From Modestobacter muralis (lineage in GTDB: Bacteria > Actinomycetota > Actinomycetes > Mycobacteriales > Geodermatophilaceae): 64,000 bases of DNA. Made by a program: the position numbers and the translations under genes. The DNA is taken from positions 434,001-498,000 of the forward strand of contig NZ_JAAGWH010000013.1 of NCBI RefSeq assembly GCF_010682105.1, read 5' to 3'. The notes beneath the pieces were generated by a model. It was not told where the DNA came from, did no database searches, and worked only from the letters and a program-made list of their open reading frames with translations. Positions 36,296 through 48,477 of the stretch are shown here, one piece after another. The first letter of the stretch is position 1, and each line of letters begins with the position of its first letter.

Positions 36296-37241
36296 CGGGA
36301 CGGCCGGAGCCCGCCCCGGCCGGCGGGGGGACGACGTCCGACGTCCCCCCGCCCCCGACCCCGGTTGCCCACAGGCGACCGGCCCGGACGACCGCCCACA
36401 GGGGCCGTCGACGCTCTCCCCATGACGTCGAACGGTCACCGGCTGTCGACATCCGGCCCTCCGGACCGCCCTCCCCAGCTGTCGACACAGGCTGGGGGCA
36501 GACCGCGCCGGCGGGGCCGCGCGGCTCGTCCACACCCCCGATCCCGCGCTCGACCTGCACGTTCACCGGTCTGCGTGGTGCACGAGGGGGTCCTCCGGAC
36601 CCGCGGACGGGCGCTCACCGACGTCCCGTGTCGCCTTGTCCCCAGATCTGTACACAGGTTGGGGAGAGCGGTCGCCGATGTGGAGCGATCAGGCCCCCAC
36701 CCCGTCCGCGCAGGTCAGGCCGTCACCCGTCGTCCCCGTGATGTCCCCCGGGAGTCCACATGTCGACTCCTGCGGTCGGTGGACAACCCGTGCTTCCCCT
36801 GGGGATGGGGACGGACCTGCGGGTGACCAGGGGAGACGCGGTGGAGAGGCGCCGACGACGGTGCAGAACTGTCGAGTTGTCCACGTGTCGACACAGGCAA
36901 GGGCCCCTGAGCCCACAGCGGGCCAACAGGGCGAAACCACGGTTGACCTGCGCAAAGGGCCTCGTTCCCCAACATCCACACGTGTGATGACGAAGATGAG
37001 CTATATCTGCCGAGGAGTTCTCGAACCACATTCAGGCTGGGGAGTGCCGGGCAGGGCTCCGCCCGCTGCCCGGCAGCAGGGCAAGAGCACGCTCCACCAG
37101 GGCCGAGAGGCAGTGCCCAGGGACTCCGGGACCGGGGGACTGGTCAAGCAGGGGGTCGCTCGGGAGAGGATGGCGCCGCACACCGCGCCGCAGGACCCAG
37201 CGCAGACCGGCACGGCACACCAGCAAGGGGTGGATCACGAG
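36296..37241. other. Replication origin oriC (dnaA-dnaN intergenic)
   Basis: 946 bp without a gene between dnaA and dnaN, the usual actinobacterial origin position. DnaA-box-like 9-mers include TCGTCCACA (36526-36534), TTGTCCACG (36877-36885), TTGTCCACC (minus, 36778-36786), TTGTCCCCA (36636-36644), CTGTACACA (36648-36656), and repeated TGTCGACA cores at 36443, 36479 and 36885. The 10-mer TGACCTGCGC or close variants recurs at 36551, 36708 (minus) and 36944. The only AT-rich patch, GAGCTATATCT, near 36998-37008, could be the unwinding element. The open frame running through the region is not coding. Confidence 0.85.
36323..36352 (+). terminator. Terminator after dnaA
   Basis: GCGGGGGGACG (36323-36333) pairs with CGTCCCCCCGC (36342-36352), an 11-bp stem with an 8-nt loop, 27 bp after the dnaA stop. 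Confidence 0.78.
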
Positions 37242-38393
37242 ATGAAGTTCCGGGTGGCACGCGAGGTGCTCGCCGAGGCCGTGGCATGGACGGCACGCAG
37301 CCTGCCGCCGCGGCCGTCGGTGCCGGTGCTGGCCGGGATCATGCTGGAGGTCCAGGGCAGCCAGCTCTCGGTCTCCGGCTTCGACTACGAGGTCTCCGCC
37401 CGCGCCGAGATCGACGTCCAGTCCACCGAGGACGGCCGCACCCTGGTGCCCGGCCGGCTGCTCGCCGAGATCACCCGGGCCCTGCCGCCGCACCCGGTCG
37501 ACGTCGTCGCCGAGGGCGCCCGGCTGTCGATCATCTGTGGCAACGCGCGCTTCAGCCTGCCGACGCTGCCGGTCGAGGACTACCCCTCGCTGCCGTCGAT
37601 GCCCTCGGCCGCCGGCGTGGTCGACAGCGACGCCTTCGCCGAGGCCGTCAGCCAGGTCGCGGTGGCCGCCGGGCGCGACGACACCCTGCCGATGCTCACC
37701 GGCGTCCGGCTGGAGATCGAGGGCGACGTGGTGACCCTCGCCGCCACCGACCGCTACCGGCTCGCGGTCCGCGAGTTTGCCTGGCGCCCGGAGACCCCGG
37801 GTCTGTCCGCCGCCGTCCTGGTGCCCGCCCGCACGCTGGCCGACGCCGCCAAGACGCTGACCAGTGGGCCGGAGGTCGTGCTCTCGCTGTCCTCCGGCGG
37901 CTCGGGCGAGGGCATCCTGGGCATGTCGGGCAAGGACCGGCAGACGACCACCCGGCTGCTCGACGCCGAGTTCGTCAAGTACCGCGCGATCATGCCCAAC
38001 GAGTCGTCCTCGTTCGCCGAGCTGCCGGTCGGGCTGTTCACCGACGCCGCCAAGCGCGTCGCCCTGGTCGCCGAGCGCGGCACCCCGCTGCGCTGCGAGT
38101 TCACGCCCGGCCAGGTGACGCTGAAGGCCGGCGGCACCGACGACGAGGGCCAGGCCGAGGAGCGCTGCGACGTCGTGTTCGACGGCGACCCGCTGACCAT
38201 CGGCTTCAACCCGACGTTCCTGCTCGACGGGCTCGCCGCCGTGCACACCCCCCGCGCCCGGATGGACTTCACCACCGCACTCAAGCCCGCGGTCCTCTCC
38301 GGCGTCGACGAGTCGACGGGTGACGACGACCGTCCGGCGGAGCGGCCCGGCAGCTACCGCTACCTGATCATGCCGGTGCGCCTGCCCGGCTGA
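37242..38393 (+). CDS. dnaN: DNA polymerase III beta subunit (sliding clamp)
   Basis: Ring clamp that tethers the polymerase. 383 residues from the ATG at 37242. It opens KFRVAREVLAEAVAWTARSLPPRPSVPVLAGIML and has three clamp repeats with RLLAEITRALP, LPVEDYPSLPSMP, LAATDRYRLAVREF, FNPTFLLDGLAA and the C-terminal YRYLIMPVRLPG. GGGGTGGAT precedes the start; an in-frame GTG at 37230 is an alternative start. A stop-linked palindrome follows immediately. The next gene is gnd rather than recF, an arrangement also seen in some other actinobacteria. Confidence 0.97.
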   Translation: MKFRVAREVLAEAVAWTARSLPPRPSVPVLAGIMLEVQGSQLSVSGFDYEVSARAEIDVQSTEDGRTLVPGRLLAEITRALPPHPVDVVAEGARLSIICGNARFSLPTLPVEDYPSLPSMPSAAGVVDSDAFAEAVSQVAVAAGRDDTLPMLTGVRLEIEGDVVTLAATDRYRLAVREFAWRPETPGLSAAVLVPARTLADAAKTLTSGPEVVLSLSSGGSGEGILGMSGKDRQTTTRLLDAEFVKYRAIMPNESSSFAELPVGLFTDAAKRVALVAERGTPLRCEFTPGQVTLKAGGTDDEGQAEERCDVVFDGDPLTIGFNPTFLLDGLAAVHTPRARMDFTTALKPAVLSGVDESTGDDDRPAERPGSYRYLIMPVRLPG

Positions 38394-38460
38394 TGAAGGA
38401 CCTCGCTGCCCCCCACGCCACGCTCCGCGCGGCGCGGGACCCTGCAGCGAGGCCGGTGAC
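38391..38460 (+). repeat. Stop-codon-linked palindrome, copy 5 (dnaN)
   Basis: Opens TGATGAAGGACCTCGCTGC at the dnaN stop and closes GCAGCGAGGCC. The inner arm CCACGCTCCGCGCGGCGCGG is nearly the same as in the ssb copy. Confidence 0.82.
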
Positions 38461-38703
38461 CGAGGCTCGTCCCGAGCTCGCGAGGGATGAGGAGGACGGG
38501 GTCCCCCCGCGCGTCCGGGGACCCCGGCGCGCGTCCGGGGCACCGGGCGAGCACGATGGGCGCCGGTGAGCCCCGGCCCTGCGGGCCGGCGGCACCGGAC
38601 CCCGCAGCGTGGCGAGGGCTCCTGGACACGCAGGACGACGACCGAGGGACCGACCGCGGCATCCCGCGGGCCGAGACAGACATCGAGTACGAGGAGGACC
38701 GGC
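38461..38703. other. dnaN-gnd intergenic remainder
   Basis: Contains a 12-bp direct repeat GCGCGTCCGGGG (38509-38520 and 38529-38540) and a ribosome site for gnd near 38693. No gene is seen. Confidence 0.4.
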
Positions 38704-39633
<930 letters not shown>

Positions 39634-39636
<3 letters not shown>

Positions 39637-39701
39637 TGAAGGACCCCCTCGCCCCCCACCACTCGCACGCTCGTGGCGGGACCCTGCGAGGGGGCCTGAC
39701 C
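39634..39701 (+). repeat. Stop-codon-linked palindrome, copy 6 (gnd)
   Basis: Opens TGATGAAGGACCCCCTCGC, inner arm CCACTCGCACGCTCGTGG, closes GCGAGGGGGCCTGACC. It is the best match to the family consensus. Confidence 0.85.
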
Positions 39702-39749
39702 CGTGCTCCGCACGGGGGCCGTTGCACCATGTCGTCGGAGGTCTGAACC

Positions 39750-40961
39750 GTGTACCTCCGGCACCTGCAGGTCGGCCAGTTCCGCAGCTGGGAACTGGCC
39801 GACCTGGCGCTGACCCCCGGGCCCACGGTGCTCGTCGGCCGCAACGGGCAGGGCAAGACGAACCTGGTCGAGGCGGTCGGCTACCTGGCCACGCTGGGCA
39901 GCCACCGGGTCTCCGCCGACGCCCCCCTCGTGCGGCACGGTGCCACGCAGGCCGTCGTCCGGGCGGCGCTGCGCAAGGACGACCGCGAGCTGCTCGTCGA
40001 GGTCGAGATCAACCCCGGCCGGGCCAACCGGGTGCGGGTCAACCGCGCCCCGCTGACCCGCCCCCGCGACGTGCTCGGCCTGGTCCGGACCGTGCTGTTC
40101 GCCCCCGAGGACCTCGCGCTGGTGCGCGGCGACCCGGCCGAGCGCCGCCGGTTCCTCGACGACCTGCTGGTCAGCCGCACGCCCCGGCTGGCCGGCGTGC
40201 GCAGCGACTACGACCGGGTGCTCAAGCAGCGCAACGCCCTGCTGAAGACGGCGAAGCTCGCCCGTGGCGACGCCCTGGCCACCCTCGAGGTCTGGGACGG
40301 TCACCTCACCGGGCTCGGCGGGCAGCTGCTGGAGGCCCGGCTGCAGCTGGTCGCCGACCTCGCCCCCTACGTCACCGACGCCTACGCCGGTGTCGCCGGT
40401 CCGGGCGCGGACCGGGCCGCGCTGGGCTACACCAGCAGCGTCCCGCTGGCCGGCGACGGCACTCCGGCCGACCCCGACCGCGCGCTGCCCCGGGCCGAGG
40501 AGCTCGCCGCCGCCCTGCGCGACCGCATCGCCGAGCGCCGCAAGGAGGAGGTCGACCGGGGGATCACCCTGGTCGGACCGCACCGCGACGACCTGGTGCT
40601 GCACCTGGGGCCGGCGCCGGCCAAGGGCTACGCCAGCCACGGGGAGTCCTGGTCCTTCGCCCTCGCGGTGAAGCTGGCCTGCTTCGCCCTGCTGCGCGCC
40701 GAGGGCGACGACCCGATCCTCGTCCTCGACGACGTCTTCGCCGAGCTGGACGCCGGCCGGCGGTCCGCGCTGGCCGAGGTCGCCGGCAGCGCCGAGCAGA
40801 CCCTGATCACCGCCGCCGTCGCGGAGGACGTCCCGGCAGCGCTGCGCGGCACCCGGGTGCAGGTCGCCGACGGCCGGGCGACGGTGCTGCCTGCCGATGA
40901 CGAGCCGGGGGCCGCGTCGGCGCCCGACGACGAGGAGACGGGAGAGGTCCACGGTGGCTGA
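39750..40961 (+). CDS. recF: DNA replication and repair protein RecF
   Basis: SMC-like ATPase that helps RecO/RecR load RecA at gaps. 403 residues. Walker A is [14 protein letters not shown] (near 32); then [30 protein letters not shown], the signature motif [17 protein letters not shown] and Walker [13 protein letters not shown]. An acidic C-terminal extension of about 25 residues overlaps the dciA start. The GTG start has a modest upstream GGAGG. Order recF-dciA is as in mycobacteria. Confidence 0.95.
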   Translation: MYLRHLQVGQFRSWELADLALTPGPTVLVGRNGQGKTNLVEAVGYLATLGSHRVSADAPLVRHGATQAVVRAALRKDDRELLVEVEINPGRANRVRVNRAPLTRPRDVLGLVRTVLFAPEDLALVRGDPAERRRFLDDLLVSRTPRLAGVRSDYDRVLKQRNALLKTAKLARGDALATLEVWDGHLTGLGGQLLEARLQLVADLAPYVTDAYAGVAGPGADRAALGYTSSVPLAGDGTPADPDRALPRAEELAAALRDRIAERRKEEVDRGITLVGPHRDDLVLHLGPAPAKGYASHGESWSFALAVKLACFALLRAEGDDPILVLDDVFAELDAGRRSALAEVAGSAEQTLITAAVAEDVPAALRGTRVQVADGRATVLPADDEPGAASAPDDEETGEVHGG

Positions 40962-41454
40962 GGAACGACCGGCACGCCCCTCCGACATCGCCCGGGCCGC
41001 GCTCGAGGCCGCCCGCGCGGCGTCGGCGTCCCGGCCGCAGCCCACCCGGCGGCGGATCGCCGGGCCCCGCCGCCGGTGGACCGGCCCGGGTCCCGGCGCC
41101 GACGACCCCCAGACCCTGGGCTCGCTGGTCGACTCCCTGATCAGCCAGCAGGACTGGACCGCCCGCACCAAGGTCGGCAGCGTCTTCGGCCGGTGGGACG
41201 CCCTGGTGGGGGCCGACATCGCCGCCCACTGCCGGCCCGAGTCGCTCAGCGAGGGCGAGCTGCTGGTCATCGCCGAGTCCACCGCGTGGGCCACCCAGCT
41301 GCGGCTGCTGGCCCCGAGCATCCTGGGCCGGCTGCGCGCCGGGGTGGGCGGGGACGTCGTGACCAGGCTGCGCGTTGTGGGTCCGACGGCGCCGAGCTGG
41401 AAGAAGGGCCCGCGCACCGTCCGCGGCCGGGGGCCGCGCGACACGTACGGCTGA
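40954..41454 (+). CDS. dciA: DciA-type helicase loader (DUF721)
   Basis: 166 residues from a GTG that overlaps recF by 8 nt and follows GGAGAGG. The N-terminal 60 residues are basic and Ala/Arg/Pro-rich; the KH-like DUF721 domain is at about 60-150 ([44 protein letters not shown], then [24 protein letters not shown]). DciA is the ancestral loader of DnaB in bacteria lacking DnaC/DnaI, so this protein probably loads the helicase encoded at the left end of the window. The C-terminus is basic ([13 protein letters not shown]). Confidence 0.92.
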   Translation: MAEERPARPSDIARAALEAARAASASRPQPTRRRIAGPRRRWTGPGPGADDPQTLGSLVDSLISQQDWTARTKVGSVFGRWDALVGADIAAHCRPESLSEGELLVIAESTAWATQLRLLAPSILGRLRAGVGGDVVTRLRVVGPTAPSWKKGPRTVRGRGPRDTYG

Positions 41455-41512
41455 GGTGCCCGCAACGGGGACCCGGCGAGCCAGACGGACAGTGACGGAG
41501 GAGCACCCGGCG

Positions 41513-42562
41513 ATGAGCAGCCCGCGCGACGGTGACGGCGACGGCTTCGAGGACGGCCGTCCGGCCGGCTGGCAGGAGCCGTCCCACCTGGGCGGTGACC
41601 CCGCCCCCGGCGAGCCGGTTCCCGGAGAGCCGACCTCCAGTGACCCCGCACCGCGTGACGCGACCGGCCCGGTCCCGCCCGGCGGGACCGGGTCCACCGG
41701 CAGCACCGCCGCCGACGGCGCCGGCTGGCAGCCCGCCGGGTGGGACCTGCCGGCGGTCGAGCCCGACCGCCCCGGTCTCCAGTCCGCCCCGGCCCCGGCC
41801 CCGGCCCCGGCGCCTTGGCCGGCGGACGAGCCGGTGACGAAGGACGACCCGGACGCCGGCCGCCCGCGCCGCGGCCTCGGCGGCCTGTTCGGTGGCCGGT
41901 CGCGTGCCGACGACGTACCGAAGGGGCCGGCCGACGACGACCGCCCCGACGACGAGCTCCAGCAGCCCGACCAGGGACCGGCGCTGGACCCGACCGACCC
42001 CTTCGGCACCCTGCAGTGGGCCCGGCAGTGGGGCTGGGTCCCCTCCGACGGCACCAGCCCGCAGGACGCCGAACTGGTGCCGCTGCTGCAGAGCTCACCG
42101 GTGCGCCCCGGACGCGAGGACCGGCCCAGCCGGGTGCTGCGCGGCCGCGGCGACGGCCTGGACCTGGTCGCCTTCGACATCGCCTCCCCGGTCGGGCGCT
42201 CGTGGGTCAGCACCCACGCGGTCACCGCGGCCCCGGTGCTGGGCGCGGTGCCCACCTTCAGGCTCTCCCCGGCCCGGCTGTGGCGGCACGGCACCGCCGG
42301 GATGCTGCAGATCCCCAGCCCGGACCCGGAGTTCGACCGCCGCTGGCTGCTCATGGCCGTGGAGGACTCACCGCAGGTGCGCCGGCTGGTCGCCGACCCG
42401 CTAGTCCGCCAGTCGCTGCTGGGCACCGACGACGGCGACGAGCTGTGGTCGGCCGCCGGGTTCGTGGCCGCCGTCCGCCCGGACCCGAACCGGCCGCAGC
42501 TCATCGAGCACCACGCCCGCCTGCTCGCCGCCATCGCCGGCGCCCTGGCCGCCGCCGGGTGA
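41513..42562 (+). CDS. Conserved hypothetical protein, acidic/proline-rich N-terminus
   Basis: 349 residues; no family recognised. The start ATG follows GACGGAGGAG. Residues 1-150 are acidic, Pro/Gly-rich and probably disordered, with a (AP)n stretch near 90-100 and a basic RPRRGLGGLFGGRSR patch. Residues 160-349 look folded, with many Trp and hydrophobic segments (FGTLQWARQWGWVPSDG, VAFDIASPVGRSWVSTHAVTAAPVLGAVPTFRLSPARLW, FDRRWLLMAVED). No signal peptide or membrane helix is seen. The gene ends in a 4-nt GTGA overlap with the ABC exporter, so it may act with it. Confidence 0.75.
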   Translation: MSSPRDGDGDGFEDGRPAGWQEPSHLGGDPAPGEPVPGEPTSSDPAPRDATGPVPPGGTGSTGSTAADGAGWQPAGWDLPAVEPDRPGLQSAPAPAPAPAPWPADEPVTKDDPDAGRPRRGLGGLFGGRSRADDVPKGPADDDRPDDELQQPDQGPALDPTDPFGTLQWARQWGWVPSDGTSPQDAELVPLLQSSPVRPGREDRPSRVLRGRGDGLDLVAFDIASPVGRSWVSTHAVTAAPVLGAVPTFRLSPARLWRHGTAGMLQIPSPDPEFDRRWLLMAVEDSPQVRRLVADPLVRQSLLGTDDGDELWSAAGFVAAVRPDPNRPQLIEHHARLLAAIAGALAAAG

Positions 42563-44352
42563 CGACCGGGGAGACCGCACGGCCGACGGCAGCGGGGGAG
42601 GAGCCGCCGACCGCGGGGCTGCGCGAGCTGCTGCCGCTGCTGCGCCCGCACCGCCGCGCGCTGGCCGCGGCGGCCGTGCTGTCGCTGGTCTCCGCCGCCG
42701 CCGCGCTGGCCCAGCCCGCGCTGGTCGCCCGGGTCATCCGGGCGGTCGGCTCTGGCGAGGCGGTGCTGCCCGGGGTCCTGGCCCTGGTCGTCGTCCTGGT
42801 GCTGGCCTCGGTGCTGGGCGCCGGCCAGCAGTTCCTGCTGCAGCGGACCGCCGAGGGCGTCGTCCTGAGCACCCGGCGGCTGCTGACCGACCGGCTGCTC
42901 CGGCTGCCCGTCGCCGAGTACGACCGGCGGCGCACCGGTGACCTGATGTCGAGGGTCGGCTCGGACACCACCCTGCTGCGGGCCACGGTCACCAGCGGCG
43001 TGGTGGAGCTGGCCGGGTCGGTGGTCGTCGGGGTCGGTGCGCTGATCGCGATGGCCGTGGTCGACGTCTGGCTGCTGCTGGTCACCGTGCTCGCGGTGAG
43101 CGTGGGGGTGACGGTGGCGGTGCTCGCCTCCCGGCGGGTCCGTGAGCTGTCCCGGCAGGCGCAGGAGCAGGTCGGGGAGATGAGCTCGGCGGTGGAGCGC
43201 GCGCTGTCGGCGGTGCGCACCATCCGCGCCAGCGGGGCCACCGAGCGGGAGGTGGCCGCCGTCGGCACCAGCGCGGAGCGGGCCTACGGCGCCGGGGTGC
43301 AGGTCGCCCGGCTGCAGGCGCTCGTCTCGCCGGCCGCCGGCATCGCCGTGCAGGGCGCGTTCCTCGCCGTCCTGGGGCTGGGTGGGTACCGGGTGGCCAC
43401 CGGCTCGATCGCCGTGGCCGACCTGGTCGCCTTCATCCTCTACCTGTTCCTGCTGATCAGGCCGCTGGGCGAGGTGATCAGCAGCTACACCCAGCTGCAG
43501 ACCGGGCTCGGTGCCCTGGCCCGCGTGCAGGAGGTGCTCGCCCTCGACCCCGAGCACGACGACGTGCCCGAGCGCCCGGGCCGCTCGCCCGTGGTGCTGC
43601 GCGTGCCGTCGGCCGCCGACCCGGTGCCGCTGCTCGAGCTCGACGGCGTCGGCTTCGGCTACCCCGACGGCACCCCGGTGCTCAGTGGCGTGTCCTTTGC
43701 CGTCCCCGCGGGGAGCCGGGTGGCGCTGGTGGGCCCGTCGGGTGCGGGGAAGTCGACGGTGCTCGCGCTGGTCGAGGGCTTCTACCCGCTGTCGGCCGGC
43801 GCCGTCCGGTGGGCCGGCACCGACACCCGTGAGCTGCCGCGGGCCGCGCTGCGCGCCCGGATGGGCTACGTCGAGCAGGAGGCGCCGGTGCTCGCCGGCA
43901 CCGTGCGGCAGAACCTGCAACTGGCCACCCCCGACGCGACCGACGAGCAGCTGTGGGCGGCGCTGGCCGACGTCGGGCTCACCGGTGTCGTCGAGCGGTC
44001 ACCGCTCGGGCTCGACGTGCCGGTGGGGGACGACGGCGTGCTGCTCTCCGGCGGGGAGCGCCAGCGGCTGGCCATCGCCCGGTCCCTGCTGTCCCGGCCG
44101 GCGCTGTTGCTGCTCGACGAGCCCACCGCCAGCCTCGACGCCCGCAACGAGGGCCTGCTGCGGGACACCCTGGCGGCCGCAGCCGCGGACCGGGCGCTGC
44201 TGGTGGTCGCCCACCGGCTGTCGACCGTGCTCGACAGCGACCGGATCGTCGTCCTGGACGCCGGCCGGGTGGTCGCCTCCGGCACCCACCACGAGCTGGT
44301 CGACACCAGCCCGCTCTACCGGGAGCTCGCTACCGCCCAGCTGCTCGTCTGA
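42559..44352 (+). CDS. ABC exporter, fused permease and ATPase
   Basis: 597 residues from the overlapping GTG. The N-terminal membrane domain has six helices (about 40-330) and the ATPase domain (about 365-597) has Walker A GPSGAGKSTVLAL, Q-loop region, signature LLSGGERQRLAIARSLL, Walker B LLLLDEPTASLD and the switch His in VVAHRLSTV. A homodimeric or heterodimeric exporter of the MsbA/LmrA type; substrate unknown. It belongs with the upstream hypothetical gene. Mycobacteria have nothing like it between dciA and gyrB, so this segment is an insertion in the conserved order. Confidence 0.93.
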   Translation: MTTGETARPTAAGEEPPTAGLRELLPLLRPHRRALAAAAVLSLVSAAAALAQPALVARVIRAVGSGEAVLPGVLALVVVLVLASVLGAGQQFLLQRTAEGVVLSTRRLLTDRLLRLPVAEYDRRRTGDLMSRVGSDTTLLRATVTSGVVELAGSVVVGVGALIAMAVVDVWLLLVTVLAVSVGVTVAVLASRRVRELSRQAQEQVGEMSSAVERALSAVRTIRASGATEREVAAVGTSAERAYGAGVQVARLQALVSPAAGIAVQGAFLAVLGLGGYRVATGSIAVADLVAFILYLFLLIRPLGEVISSYTQLQTGLGALARVQEVLALDPEHDDVPERPGRSPVVLRVPSAADPVPLLELDGVGFGYPDGTPVLSGVSFAVPAGSRVALVGPSGAGKSTVLALVEGFYPLSAGAVRWAGTDTRELPRAALRARMGYVEQEAPVLAGTVRQNLQLATPDATDEQLWAALADVGLTGVVERSPLGLDVPVGDDGVLLSGGERQRLAIARSLLSRPALLLLDEPTASLDARNEGLLRDTLAAAAADRALLVVAHRLSTVLDSDRIVVLDAGRVVASGTHHELVDTSPLYRELATAQLLV

Positions 44353-44420
44353 AGAAGTCGAAGGACCCCCTCTCCCCCCACCACTCGTCCCTCGCGGCGG
44401 GCCCCTGAGAGGGGGCCACA
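44350..44420 (+). repeat. Stop-codon-linked palindrome, copy 7 (ABC exporter)
   Basis: Starts at the TGA, has AAGGACCCCCTCTCC, inner arm CCACTCGTCCCTCGCGG and closing GAGAGGGGGCC. Nine extra bases separate the stop from the usual opening. Confidence 0.78.
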
Positions 44421-44487
44421 GCGGTGATCTGCGCAGGGCGTCCCCCGTGGCTGGAGGGGGTGGGCGTTCCGGTCGCGTTGCGGCGCC

Positions 44488-44501
44488 GTTCCACGTGGAA
44501 C
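44488..44501. other. parS site upstream of the APC permease
   Basis: GTTCCACGTGGAAC, identical to the parS near parA, lies 73 bp before the permease start and about 10 kb right of dnaA. Confidence 0.8.
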
Positions 44502-44574
44502 ACCGCGCGCTCACCGGTCGACAGACGGCCGCGCGCACAGCACGATCCCTGTCACCACACAGGGAGGCACCGCG

Positions 44575-45990
44575 ATGGCCGAGAGCGTGCGCAGCGAGCA
44601 GGAGTCCGCGAACGGCCAGCCGAGCCTGAAGCGGGTGATGGGCCCGGGGCTGCTCCTGCTGTTCATCATCGGCGACATCCTGGGCACCGGGATCTACGCG
44701 CTCACCGGCCAGGTCGCCGCCCAGGTCGGCGGGGTGGTGTGGCTGCCGTTCCTGGTCGCCTTCCTGGTCGCGCTCGTCACCGCCTTCAGCTACCTGGAGC
44801 TGGTCACCAAGTACCCGCAGGCCGCCGGCGCCGCGCTGTACACGCACAAGGCGTTCGGCGTCCACTTCATCACCTTCCTGGTCGCCTTCGCGGTGATGAG
44901 CTCGGGCATCACCTCGGCCTCGACCGCGGCCCGGGCGTTCAGCGCCAACGCCGCGGACGTGTTCGGGCTCGGCTTCGACGAGGGCATCGGGATCACGCTC
45001 ATCGGCCTGGGCTTCATGACCCTCGTCGCGCTGATCAACCACCGCGGCGTCGGCGAGAGCGTCAAGGCCAACGTGCTGCTCACCTGTGTCGAGCTCACCG
45101 GCCTGCTGATCGTCATCGGCGTCGGCGTGTGGGCGCTGGGCGGCGGCAACGGCGACTTCAGCCGGGTGACCGAGTTCGACACCGGCGAGCGCTCGCTCGT
45201 CGTCGGGGTCATCGCCGCCACCGGACTGGCGTTCTTCGCGATGGTCGGCTTCGAGGACTCGGTCAACATGGCCGAGGAGTGCAAGGAGCCGCGGAAGATC
45301 TTCCCCAAGGTGCTGTTGATCGGCCTGCTGGCCACGGGCGTCATCTACGTGCTCGTGTCGATCTCGGCGATCGCGCTGGTGCCGGCCGAGCGGCTCAGCG
45401 AGGGCGACACCCCGCTGCTGCAGGTCGTCCAGGCCGGTGCCCCGGGCTTCCCGATCGGCGTCTTCGGCGTCATCACCATGTTCGCCGTCGCCAACTCCGC
45501 GCTGATCAACATGCTCATGGCCAGCCGGCTGGTCTACGGCATGAGCGTCCAGGGCGTGCTGCCGCCGCTGTTGGGCCGGGTGCACCACGCCCGCCGTACG
45601 CCCACCACGGCGATCCTGTTCACCACCGCGCTCGCCTTCGGCCTGATCACCTTCGTCGGCGCCGTGCCGGCGCTGGGCGGGACGACGGCGCTGCTGCTGC
45701 TGGTCGTCTTCACCGTCGTCAACATCGCGGTGCTGGTCCTGCGCAAGGACCACGTGGACGCCGACCACTTCCACACGCCCACCGTGCTGCCCGTGGTGGG
45801 GGCGCTGGCCTGCGCGTTCCTCGCCACGCCCTGGGCCGGACGGCCGACCGAGCAGTACCGCATCGCCGGCGTCCTGCTGGTCATCGGCGTCCTGCTCTGG
45901 GCCGTGACGGTGCTGGTCAACCGGCGCACCGGCCGACCCGCCGGGCGGCTGGACCCCGCCCAGCTCACCGGCGAGGGCCCGGTCAACTGA
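44575..45990 (+). CDS. APC-family amino acid permease
   Basis: 471 residues with 12 predicted helices. It has the APC substrate-binding segment in helix 1 (FIIGDILGTGIYALTG), a SYLELVTKYPQAAGAALYT second helix and GLAFFAMVGFEDSVNMAEECKEPRKIFPK, the conserved loop after helix 6. It resembles the cationic-amino-acid-like branch, but the substrate is inference. The ATG follows CAGGGAGG. A perfect parS lies upstream and a tandem pair of stop-linked palindromes downstream. Confidence 0.92.
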   Translation: MAESVRSEQESANGQPSLKRVMGPGLLLLFIIGDILGTGIYALTGQVAAQVGGVVWLPFLVAFLVALVTAFSYLELVTKYPQAAGAALYTHKAFGVHFITFLVAFAVMSSGITSASTAARAFSANAADVFGLGFDEGIGITLIGLGFMTLVALINHRGVGESVKANVLLTCVELTGLLIVIGVGVWALGGGNGDFSRVTEFDTGERSLVVGVIAATGLAFFAMVGFEDSVNMAEECKEPRKIFPKVLLIGLLATGVIYVLVSISAIALVPAERLSEGDTPLLQVVQAGAPGFPIGVFGVITMFAVANSALINMLMASRLVYGMSVQGVLPPLLGRVHHARRTPTTAILFTTALAFGLITFVGAVPALGGTTALLLLVVFTVVNIAVLVLRKDHVDADHFHTPTVLPVVGALACAFLATPWAGRPTEQYRIAGVLLVIGVLLWAVTVLVNRRTGRPAGRLDPAQLTGEGPVN

Positions 45991-46102
45991 GGAAGGACCC
46001 CCTCGCCCCCCACCACTCGTCCCTCGTGGCGGGCCCCTACGAGGGGCCTGACCCTCGCCCCCACTCGTCCCTCGTGGCGGGCCCCCACGAAGGGCTCGAC
46101 CC
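45988..46102 (+). repeat. Stop-codon-linked palindrome, copy 8 with tandem partial duplicate (APC permease)
   Basis: The first unit (45988-46052) opens TGAGGAAGGACCCCCTCGC. Its inner arm CCACTCGTCCCTCGTGG and right side recur as a second unit (about 46052-46102) with small changes. It is the only tandem copy seen. Confidence 0.78.
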
Positions 46103-46374
46103 TCGCGCTCCGTCTCAGGGCGGTCCGGCGGGGGGCGGGCCAGCCGCCGCAGGACGGCGTGTCCCCCCGGGGGTCGACACCCGGTTGTGGTGACCGGGCC
46201 GCCAGGGCCTCTCGCGCCACGTCAGGGCGTGGACGACAGCTCCTGGCGGTCGGCACCCGGTACGCTGGAGGGGACACACCGCCAGCAGCCCTCTCAGAGC
46301 CGCCCTGCGCCGGTCGACGCAGGCGTCGACGTGGTCGCCCCCGGCCGAGCGGCTGCGCAAGAGAAGGGCCCCAC
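46103..46374. promoter_or_regulatory. gyrB upstream region
   Basis: 272 bp. TACGCT at 46261-46266 is a possible -10 giving a 5' leader of about 100 nt. No convincing -35 precedes it. The ribosome site GAGAAGGG lies 6 nt before the GTG. Confidence 0.4.
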
Positions 46375-48405
<2,031 letters not shown>

Positions 48406-48408
<3 letters not shown>

Positions 48409-48477
48409 GGACCCCCCCGCCACTCGTACCTCGTGGCGGGACCCTGCGAGGGGGCCGAACGGCCCCGGAGGGGGCCG
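48406..48477 (+). repeat. Stop-codon-linked palindrome, copy 9 (gyrB) plus small hairpin
   Basis: Opens TGAGGACCCCCCCGCCACTC at the gyrB stop, closes GCGAGGGGGCC (to about 48456), and is followed by CGGCCCC-GGAG-GGGGCCG (48460-48477). Confidence 0.75.

Noticed and set aside
36636-37241. Extension of dnaN upstream through oriC
   Set aside because: The frame is open by chance. DnaN homology starts at KFRVAREV, and the region is full of DnaA-box-like sites.
45991-46110. Tandem repeats considered as a CRISPR-like array
   Set aside because: Only two units, no regular spacers, and each unit is a hairpin of the stop-linked family.
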